From the NCBI GenBank assembly GCA_002284615.2, contig MU070578.1, positions 43,977 through 55,780 of the forward strand: a stretch of DNA of 11,804 nucleotides, in the 5' to 3' direction. Of the stretch, positions 1 through 9,200 are shown piece by piece (the stretch's first letter is position 1; every line of letters begins with the position of its first letter). The DNA comes from Dunaliella salina (Eukaryota; Chlorophyta; Chlorophyceae; Chlamydomonadales; Dunaliellaceae). Made by a program: the position numbers and the translations under genes. The notes under the pieces are model-generated. The model had not been told where the DNA came from. It did not search any database and saw nothing but the letters and a program-made list of their open reading frames with translations.

Positions 1-36
<36 letters not shown>
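1..36. repeat. (CA)18 dinucleotide microsatellite
   Basis: An uninterrupted run of eighteen CA units fills the left edge and may continue outside the window. It lies a few bases before the likely splice acceptor of the first visible HAP2 exon, where a pyrimidine tract would normally be. If read as coding it would give alternating His-Thr, which is not expected in the HAP2 ectodomain, so I treat it as intron. Confidence 0.95.
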
Positions 37-38
<2 letters not shown>

Positions 39-43
39 CACAG

Positions 44-215
44 TGCGGACAGCGTGCGCTTGGTGACAAATCGCTCCCCGGGAGAGATTCACAGTGTCCG
101 GCTGTGCACCTTCCAGAGTGAGAGGTGTGGAGGGTTTGAAGCCGGGGCTTCCCGAGGCTACATCTGGGCCAACCTCACAAATACAGGCAGTGTAACTGCT
201 GCCTATACCCTTACG
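44..215 (+). CDS. HAP2: HAP2 exon (first in window): start of ectodomain domain III
   Basis: The frame reads SADSVRLVTNRSPGEIHSV, then a pair of cysteines (RLCTF and RCGGFEA), then GYIWANLTNTGSVTAAYTLT. These are the beta-strands that open domain III in HAP2. The donor is ACG|GTGAGC after 215 and leaves phase 0. The acceptor is less certain. The AG at 42-43 gives an exon start at 44 that needs two bases from the previous exon, and an AG at 51-52 is the alternative. A TGTAA, the usual green-algal polyadenylation motif, lies inside this exon at 191-195, probably by chance. Confidence 0.85.
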
Positions 216-3200
216 GTGAGCTTGAATGCTTGCTGCTTCCCACAACCAGGTTCTAGATCCAGGTGCTTCTAGTAACCCTCCAGGTCCACATTAGCATTCT
301 CTTTTTCATATTTTGTGGTGGAGGGGGCACACGGCTCTTTTTTGAGCCAATGTGTCTCCTTTTCCTTAATTGATGTAGGGAGAGTTTCTCTGCCTATGTA
401 GTTTTTCTTTTCTTTTCTTTTCTTTTCTTTTTCTTTCTGTCTGCTCACCGATCCACATGGAAATTGCTGAAAGTCTTGCTTGGATGTTTGTGATGAAAAA
501 AAAAGGTGGAAATTGGTGAAGATGGAAAATGGATGAAAGTAAAAGTGCACACAGTAAGTTAGAGTCAGCTGCACGCATCAAGGAGGGATTCCTAAGTAGT
601 GAGCCTGCTAGGGCTCACCATCAAGGCTCAAAGCCTGCGCTGAATCATTTAGCCTAAATGGATAATGTCTTTGAAGCGGGCGGTATCAGAGAGGCTGTCA
701 AGGAAGCAGACAGTGCCATAGCTGTTATGGGAGCTGCAGATGATGCCAAAGAAGAAATTTTGCAAGCTTTGCTGATTTCAAGCAAGTAGGGAACCTTATA
801 TGGCACACACCAGGTAAACATTGCTTGCAGGTCAATTGGCAACAAGAGAGCTTGATTTGCTTGTCAAATGACCACAATCAGGAACATTCAAGGCTCTTTT
901 GCAATAAACTGGCTCGTGATCTGCATGCTGTATGAGCACGGTACTTTTATTGCATCATGCATGATTTGTGATGCATGGTTTTCAATTTTGCATTCAAGCG
1001 GGCAACTGTGAAGCAGTACAGGATTTCATGCTCAGATTCCAACTCCATGTCAGCCATTCCCACACAGTGTGCTTGATCATCTTGTAGTTGTGTCCTTGTA
1101 CTCATGCATCTTGCCCATGATTGGGTTTGCCTGCAGCATCTCATCAATACACCGGTAACATTGCAGTCAAGGCTTCTGCCAATTGTTGAAGCTGCGACAC
1201 AATTATTCTTTCCATGCTTGTAAAGGCACGTGCTGTTGACACTTGAACTGCCTGCCTTTGTACAGGTAGCTAATTGCTCAATCAACGTCCGCCCCATAGA
1301 GGCCAGAGAAGTTGCACTGGAGCCAGGGAAGCCACATATTGTAAGCATGGTTGCATGTGGAGATGCATTGCGATAGAAGGTTGAGCTGCATGTAGTGTTG
1401 GATAGCACCTCATGAACGGAATGTACTGGGTGAGGGGGGGGCCACACATTGAAAGCAGCAGCACAAGGACAAAATGATGGCAGTTTTCAATCGCAGCAGC
1501 ATGTACAACCAGCAGCGTGTTTTGGCGGGCACCTTCGTGAAGGAAGGGGCTCTGGGTGCAGAGGGGCCACACGTTGTCAGCAGCAGCACAAGGATGCAAT
1601 GATGGCAGTGTTTGATTGTGGCAGCATGCACAAACAGCAGTGTGGTATGGATTTTTGATGGTCACCTTCATGAAGGAAGTGCCACAATGGCACTTCATGC
1701 AGGGAAGCCACGCATTGTAAGCAGCATCACAAGGATGTAATGATGACAGTGTTGAATGAATAGATGTACACATGCACACACATATGAATAGATGTGCACA
1801 AGTACACACATATGAATAGATGTACACATGCACATTGTAAGCAGCAGCACAAGGATGTAATGATGACAGTGTTGAATGAATGAATAGCGACAGCATGCAC
1901 AAACAGCAGCGTGGTATGGATTTTGACAGCCACCTTCATGATGCTCAAGCCCGAGGTTGGAGTGTGGCAGGTCTTCTCATGCCTCTCCCTGAGCACTGTC
2001 CCTTTCAGGCTTACAAGCAACGGCCTCTACATACCATTCACAGCCTACATGTACACGATCCACAACCTGCACAACCTAGTTTGCCCTGCCATGATGAATT
2101 GTAAATAACCTACATCAAATAAGCATGCGGGGTGTGGGAGGAAGACCCGCTTGCACTGTCAGAACTGCGTCTCCTTGAGTTCCAGCATTTATCTGTACTG
2201 TAACGTGATGGCTATTCAAAGCAGCATGTTTTCCTTGAGTTCCAGCATTCATCTGTACTGTAACATCTGTAACATCTGTATCTTGAGTTCCAGCATTCAT
2301 CTGCACTGTAACATGATGGCCATTCAAAGCAGCATGTTTTGTTGGCCTCTACGCACTGTTCTAGGTAAGGCCGCCCCCGGAGCTGTTTGTGGAGGACAAC
2401 CAAGCAGAGACTGATCGCCATTGCTGGGTTGACCTGTATGACTCCCAGGTAAACATGGATGGCTTTGCCCTTCCACCCCTGTCCACACAGGGATTTGATC
2501 ATTCCTCCGTGCTACAATTCAAGAGAATTTGCTTTTGGGACTACCATTGGACCAGGGGTTTTGGCAGCTGCAATGCATGTGTTCTACACATGGGCCCTAC
2601 ATACTGCATGCAGAGATGGGGACCACCCGCACAACCTAAATGCATGCAAACCTCACCTCTGCTCCTTGGGCATGAAGCGTCTATGACGGAGCGCCACTCA
2701 TCTTAAAGCAGACAACCTCTCTCCTTATGGCACAAAATTGATCAGCATTTGTATTCTTTGATGGGTGCAGGGGCAGATAACTGATAGCGAGCGGCTGGGC
2801 TTCTTCACCAATGCAACTGAGTTTGAGGGTCGGCCTGAAGGTGGATTCAATGGGACAGGAGATGGCCCAGGCAGCGGCGCAAAAAGAGAGAGAGACTGTG
2901 ACAAGGTGAGTCATGATTTCATGCTCCCAGGGTAAGCCATCATCCACTTTTTATGAGCTTAAAAATGTAAGAAAGGCCCCTCAAAAACTGGGTCGGATAA
3001 AAACTTTTGGTACTGTTCCATTCATCTGATGCCTAAAGTGTTTTTCTCAACAGATTGTGACAAAAAGAAAAGGAAAGAAAAGAAAAGAAAAAAAAGAAAA
3101 GAAAAGTCTACGCAAGCCAAAGGTTGCGTGCATTAAGGGGGGGAAATCCAAACGGAAAGTCAGAGGCCTTACCAGAAGGCCCTCTAAACCTACACTAGAC

Positions 3201-6200
3201 ACAGCTAGCCTAGAAGAGAGCGAGAATCTATGTTAACGAGGATCAGGGGCGTTGTCTGCCATGCTCCTGGATGTCTGGACTCTCCTCCTGCTCTCCTCCG
3301 CTGCACGCCCAGCACCCCCTCTCCCCCCCTCTCCCCCTGCAGTCGTCCGAAAACGAAGAGCATGTCTAATATTCATGGTGCCAATTTTTGGATGGCATGG
3401 CAACTAAGCTGTTTTGCTATTGGTTCAGCTTTGCTCGATAAGGCCCAGATTCATATAAGGTCTGTTTGTGTAATCATTGTAAATAGTCACACCAATTAAG
3501 ATGACATGCAGAGCAACCTTGTTATTCCTACTTATTTTTCTTGAGCTGCAAGATTTAAGTCTGGATGTAGTGTGAGAGTGTTGAGATGCTGCACATTTTA
3601 GTAGTAGTAAAGTAATGAAGGGGTTTGTGTCGGGACAAAATTTCAATTCATCAAGGTGGATGTCTATGTCACGACCAGGGATCTTAGAGGGATCCAGATG
3701 GACTGGTCGGCCTGGTATTGAGCGCACAAAGATAGCATCCGGGCAGCTTTGGTGGCGGGCTGAAGAGTCAAAACCATTAGAAATACCCAATCAGGAATGC
3801 TTCGTGTTATGTTTTCAGGGACTTGCGTGCCCTGTTCCTGGAGTCTCTTACTATTGCAAGCATCCATACCAAAATGGATGAGCCAAATCGGCCTTAACTG
3901 AGGGCTTTTACATAGAGACTAAGGCCTGCGTGACGTTTGTTGGTATGCATCCCACTCATTGTGGAGTTGGTACACCTGAGGAGTATGTGATCAATGTTGA
4001 CTTCATCACCGCAGAGTGGGCATCTTACAGAAGTGGAAGAAAAGTTGAAGTTAAGGCATGAAAGAAAAGAAAAGAAAAGAAAAGAAAAGAAAAGAAAAGA
4101 AAAAGAAAAACTACATAGGCAGAAAACTCTCCCTACATCCATTAAGGAGAAGGAGACACATTGGCTCAAAAAAGAGCCGTGTGTCACCTCCACCACAAGG
4201 TAAGAAAAAGAGAGAGCCAATGTGGATCTGGAGGGTTACTAGAAGAACCTGGCTCTAGATCCTGGCTGTGGGGAGTATTCTTATTTCCAGTAGCGTGGCG
4301 TGTGGAGGCAAGTTTGTGGGCGTATTGAGCAGAATGGGCATGAAGCTGTTGTGCAAGCTTTGTGGCACGCTGGTGATCCAATCCTAATTGTTTGAATTGC
4401 TTCAGGATATGCTCAGTGTAAATAGTTCCACCTACACCCAGGAGAATAGGGTGAATTGTAGCAGCTTTGGTGTTGATAAGTTTACAAAGGTCTGCATGCT
4501 GCTGCTTTGCTGCATTCAACTGATGCTCTGGCCTTATGTCTTCACAGAATTTGATTTCTATAAGGTGCACATGGCGTTCATTTGCACGAAGTTCATGGGA
4601 CTGTCTCATGCGGCTAGTTCTGGTGGTCCTCCGTGAGGAGCTGCGCATAGCGTGATGGGAATGGGTAGGAGAAACATCGTTAGAAGTACGTTCGGCATTA
4701 AAAGGGGTGATCAGAACAGCATCTGGTCTACTGGAGTTGAGTCTTTTCCTCCCTGGAAGGTTACAAGGGAAGAAATAAGCAGGTAAAGTCCTGTTTGAGG
4801 CATGTGTAGGGAGTTGGAGGTTGTGTGGAGCAAGCTTCAAATTGCTCCTTATGTCTGTGAATACTGTGCCTGCCCCTACAGAGCATTTGCTGAGGGCTTT
4901 TGTAATCATTTTGCCTGCAATGTAATGGCGTTCAGTTTTCATGTTGGATATGATATGGTTTTGGCAGCCTGAGAGCATGTGTAGTGCGTTGTCCAAATGA
5001 TGGCAGCCTGGGAGGGGGCAAGATGGATCAGTGACCTTTCAAAAGGTACTGCATGTTTTTGGTTGTAGAGGCTGCCTGTGCGGTACTGCAGGATGGTACG
5101 CTTCATGGGTACAGAAATGCTGGGCATACTTTGGAAGGCATTGCTGATTTTTTTATAAACTTGCGGCAATAAGTTTTGATGAAGAGTAGCCTGTTTTGGC
5201 ATTGGCATATCCTAGCTTGTGTTGAGAATGCATATGGGATTTGAGGGCATCTTGAAGATTGGGGAAATAGGTGAGCATGTGGGTGCTTGGTGGACCCGCA
5301 GATATGCCTGCAGCATGCACTCTTTCTTCCTTGGCTAACCAAAATGTTTGAAAATAAAATTCCATCAGGACCTGCACCAGGAATCTTGGTGTCTGCCACG
5401 CTGTTCTGGGCTTGCTTTGCCTGATGTTTTGCAATAGCATCTGCACATTCATTTCCAGCGATGCCAGTATGGGACTTCACCTTGTAAATTCGAATTTTGG
5501 TATGGAAGTCTCTAATGAGAGTTAAATCACTTTAAGGACGTCTCCTTGGATATGCCTCAGGTGTTTCTCAGGGTAAAGAAGTTGTTTCTTTACATACTTG
5601 TTCAAGAGGGTGAAGCTGTCCGATGCAATGTCTACATGTTTGGTAATGATAGCAGCAGCAATTGCCAATTCAACTCTAGTGATAGTCTTAGTAATCCCAG
5701 CACCGTTTGGTTCTACAAAGTTCTTGCTGTCAGTGGACGGGCAGTAGACGCCTGCTCCAATTTCTTGCTTACCATTATGGACGAGGCAGCTGCCATCTGT
5801 GTATGCCCATGTTCTCCAATCAGCATTTTTGAGAGTCAGGTTAGCACTGGAATGGCTGGGCACCAAGTCTATGTCTTGGACAGTCATGTGTGAACTTTTA
5901 GGGTGTTTGGAGACATGTTGTTTGTCAAATGGGAGGCGTTCCAGTTTATCAAAATCTGGCATGTGAGCATGCATGGGATTAAGGACAGGGTGGCTGCTGA
6001 CATTCGCCAGCTTCCACTCTGTGGCCTCTTTCAAATCCCCTCCAGGCCCTGTAGCCAGTCTTTGTTATGGTTGTTGAGATGAACTCGACCTGCAGTGTTC
6101 CAAACAGCAAAGATACAAAGGTCCCAGGTATGCTGAGGTAGAGGCACCTCTTGGTTAGGGCAGGATTGAGGGGCACTCTAACCAAGTTTTTTGCAAGGTA

Positions 6201-9200
6201 TGGCTCCAAGGTCGTAACAGAGGTGCGGGTAGGCAGTGACAAGTTTGGATAAGGGGTTGGTTATCATGTCCTTATTCCAAGCCGGAAGAAACATGAATGT
6301 AGCAGGGGTTTTTGTGTTGAGAATGGTAGTAATTGGCATGTTGCAAAGCTTGGGTCATGATTCCCTCGTCATAAATGGGATGTCTTTTTGTGCAGTGTAT
6401 CTGTTTGGTACTTAATCACATTAATTTGCTGTAATGGTAATCTCAGGATTTTTCCGGAAGAAGTCGCTGATTTCCTTGTTGGCAAGTGATGCCAAGATTG
6501 AGGATAAAAGCGCACAGGTCTACAGGGGCATTTGGTAGAATGACCTTTTACATTGAGGATCAGATTTGTCCCAAATACACGTCACAGCTTTTCCTCCCGG
6601 TAGCAAAAACCAATCTATCAGACCCAAAAGCAAGCAGCTTGCAAGTTGCAGCTGTCCTGGCAGCCAGCACAAAGGAGGTACACCATCCAGGACAAAGGAA
6701 AGAAACCGCAAAGGGGGTTGTCAATGTGCTAAGTTGCCAAGGCCAGCGTGATCCAGGCAAGCAGTGCCAAGCACCGAAGTGTCAGTGGATGACTGCAACA
6801 TTAGCCATACACTGCGTCTTTGATGCCAGCAAGAACCGTGCTCAATGTTCATGTCACATAATGAAATACCAGCGTGACCTGCCCGAGAAGGATCATCACG
6901 CTTGCCAAGGCTTTCTGAAGAGCCCGGACCCTCTTTCATTCTTTGTGTTCTTGTGCCTGCCTTCCTTCTTTGATTTCAGGAGCAACACTATTTTCAGCAG
7001 AGGCCCTTGCGGGACATACCCATGTACTTGGGCACATCAAAACAGACAAAGTAAGAATGCCTGCCTTTCCCAGCCTGCATGCTGCAACACATTGATCCTT
7101 GACTCTCATGAACAGCATGTATGCAAACTGCGCAGGTCTGCAGCAATGCGTTTGACGCAGCATGCTTTGTGGTCAACGGCTGCTGGGGCGACTTTGGCAG
7201 CTTCCTGGGCATCCTTGCAGGCATTGGCATAGGCTTAGCCTTGCTGGGGGTGAGCTTATTTTGCATTCAGACTCAATGGCTTTGGTCAGAGCCTTGTTAC
7301 CTTTCTGCTTTGACAAGCTTCCCTCTCTGCATGCAGAGTCAAAAATCTTGACTCCTTCCTTTCTATTTTTTCCTTCTTCATAGCCTTGCTTTTGGAAATT
7401 GCAAAACCCTATCAGGATTCAATCTGCTGGCATCAGGTGTGTTTATCTTTGAGCCGGTTCATAGGTGGTACATTATGAAGCTACCACAAATATGGGGCCA
7501 TTGCATAGTGCGAGCAGGCAGACAAGAAGTAGCCAGAAAAGGAGAGCATTGCAGAATTAATCTTCTGGGATATAAAAAGTATTCTCAATTTGAGTGGGGG
7601 CTCAATTTGGACCCCAAATGCTTAATTTGCATGCACACAGGCCCCACCAGTCTCATTAATTGCATGCATTTTCACAAGGACCAGTCATGTGAGTAGAGGC
7701 TCTGTATGACCAGCTGAAGGGTTCTGCAAGTTACGCAGTGAACATAACTGAACTCCGCTGCGGTCAACTAATCCAATCCTGCAAACTCTCTCAAAAAAGG
7801 CCAGACAGGCCCCTCTCTTATATATTTCCACCACTGCCGTGTAAAGTGTTTGTGCAATTTTTCATTATCTCCCCCCTCCCTCCCCCCATTTCCTCTTTAC
7901 CCACAATCAAGTGTACCTAAGTTGAAAATCTAAATCTTTCTCAATGTGCTGACTTTGAGACAGGTCCTGGTCAAAACAGGAATGCTTTCAAGAGCAGGTC
8001 TGGCTATGGGAAAGTGCCTAAGCCCAAGTGGAGGAGGCAGAGGCACAAAGAGACAAAGGCAAAAGGACAGCTATCACTATGCTACTCAGGGCACCCTCAG
8101 CACACAGGGCTATCACGCTACAGCTCCTCTCCGTAAATCCAAGGTGAGTGACAGGTTTCTCTACAGCTGCATACACCTAGAAAGGAGATATGTTTCAATG
8201 GCTTTCTGGTTGTTTCATCAGGTGCCGCAAGGAAATTCTAAGGCACTGACTTGCCTTTCTAAGGCCCCTGTGACATTTGCTTGAAGTCAATTAATTCCCT
8301 GTGGCTCTTCACAAAATCAATCACTTGCAAATGCAACTCTGCTTCCTGTTGAACTTTGTGACATTACATAGCAAATAGAGCCTGTTCTAGGTATATGCTC
8401 TTTTCCCAGCCCCAAAAGTCTCACTTCTAGTGCACCCTGATGCATTGTCAGGATTTTCAATGAAAAAGGATCCCCAGGACACGTAGCAGGTATCAAATGA
8501 AACTCAATACCTGGGGGGGCAATCAGGGATCCCTCAGTGCCAGCAACAACCACTACACCTGCAACAGAAGTCCATCACCCTAGCCAGCTCTCCCCAGGAC
8601 AGGAAAGAGGCGCATCCATCCTGCAGAGGTCCAAAACTGTGAGGACACACGGCTCAAGCTTGAGCTTGTGGCCTCAAAGCAGGAATACTGGGACCGCTGT
8701 TGCCGTCTTTCTAGGCTTCCTTTTTGTTTCTTGATTTCTTCTCTCTTCTTCCCTTTTCACATTCCTGAGGCATGCCTGCAACTCACCGGCACCACAGTTG
8801 CTGTCTTTGCCTTGCAAAGCCAGGGGATCAGTGCAAGGTCTTGGCCACGTCTCCAGAGCAACTAGGAAAATGATGCATGCCAGCAGTTTCCTCCCCCACG
8901 GCATTCTTTGCGCATACTCTTCCTGCACACTTTTTGCTGCTCATGCTGGTTCCTGTTTTTAACGCTACCGGTTTTCTGCTCTTGCCATGTTCTACCCACG
9001 CTGCTTCCTATTCAAACCTTTCCCTTCACGCAGGGCCACGGGCACAGCCATCTCCAGCCTGCAAACCTGCACTATGACTATCCATTGGGCTACAGTGACC
9101 CTGAGGCACCTCCAGTCTTCTGGCCCATGAAGCCCAGCCTTTCACAGCCACACATGTACCCAGGCAAGAAAGAAAAGCATATGCACCCAGGTGTATCACC

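Larger units (their letters stand above)
216..1265 (+). other. HAP2 intron 1
   Basis: The intron runs from GTGAGC at 216 to TTTGTACAG at 1265. Besides a retrotransposon 3' fragment (247-437) and two small protein-like ORFs (526-789), 790-1265 holds no feature I can name. The splice ends are supported because the flanking exons join in frame into the expected HAP2 sequence, YTLT followed by VANCS. Confidence 0.8.
3062..4056 (-). mobile_element. Non-LTR retrotransposon copy B, 5'-truncated and decayed
   Basis: In minus-strand order this segment has a CCHC zinc motif (4022-3972), a PD-(D/E)XK-like region (about 3740-3600), a G-rich 3' untranslated region, a hairpin (3129-3110) and a terminal (TTTTC)n tail (3106-3062). 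The order and the flanking residues match copy A, but the two are clearly diverged and their 3' untranslated regions differ, so B is a related family member rather than a duplicate. Its coding sequence is broken by frameshifts. Its 5' end abuts the tail of copy A, and I find no remaining 5' part beyond copy A. Confidence 0.7.
4057..6490 (-). mobile_element. Non-LTR retrotransposon copy A, 5'-truncated, antisense in HAP2 intron 4
   Basis: In element order (right to left) it has a connector region (about 6400-6035, with the readable segment FMFLPAWNKDMITNPLSKLV), RNase H (about 5810-5400), a CCHC zinc motif (5020-4964), a PD-(D/E)XK nuclease-like domain (about 4725-4400), a 3' untranslated region with a stem-loop (4183-4157) and a (TTTTC)n tail (4110-4061). 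No reverse transcriptase YADD region is visible, so the copy begins after it, and the 5' limit near 6490 is approximate. The RNase H and the nuclease each keep long open frames but are separated by frameshifts. Coexistence of RNase H and a restriction-like endonuclease recalls the Dualen/RandI elements of Chlamydomonas. A clade assignment would need the missing reverse transcriptase. Confidence 0.78.
2906..7135 (+). other. HAP2 intron 4, 4.2 kb, hosting antisense retrotransposons
   Basis: The intron runs from GTGAGT to CTGCGCAG. Its ends are fixed by the exon join RDCDK-VCSNAFDAAC, which restores the family's cysteine spacing before the membrane. About 3.4 kb of it is retrotransposon copies A and B on the minus strand. 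The remaining parts, 2906-3061 and about 6491-7135, show no recognisable gene. Confidence 0.8.

Noticed and set aside
947..1447. 166-codon minus-strand frame
   Set aside because: It spans HAP2 exon 2 on the opposite strand and both of its splice sites, with no recognisable domain.
1282..1902. 206-codon minus-strand frame rich in Cys, His and Ser
   Set aside because: It is the reverse translation of the intron 2 tandem repeats and overlaps exon 2. Its repetitive peptide reflects the DNA repeats.
1911..2108. Possible extra HAP2 exon after the CCCTTTCAG acceptor in intron 2
   Set aside because: No HAP2-like residues, and exons 2 and 3 already join in phase with the expected family sequence.
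2172..2340. CRISPR-like spaced repeats
   Set aside because: The units are head-to-tail copies of 49-60 bases without unique spacers, inside a eukaryotic intron.
3341..3410. Short basic-hydrophobic frame after the C-rich tract, with an acceptor-like CTGCAG before it
   Set aside because: It stops within about 20 codons, and the region is better explained as the antisense of the copy B 3' untranslated region.
3894..4220. 108-codon minus-strand frame containing a zinc motif
   Set aside because: It reads from the 3' end of copy A through its tail repeat into copy B. The motif is real but the frame is a chimera of two elements.
6486..7232. 248-codon open frame on the + strand
   Set aside because: It runs over the HAP2 transmembrane exon in a different frame, crosses its acceptor, and its translation is low in recognisable structure. 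The exon frame has clear family landmarks.
8908..9033. Hydrophobic, membrane-helix-like N-terminus of the long + frame ending at 10308
   Set aside because: The stretch is pyrimidine-rich intron ending in a good acceptor. C/T-rich codons translate as Phe, Leu, Cys and Pro, which mimics a signal peptide or helix.
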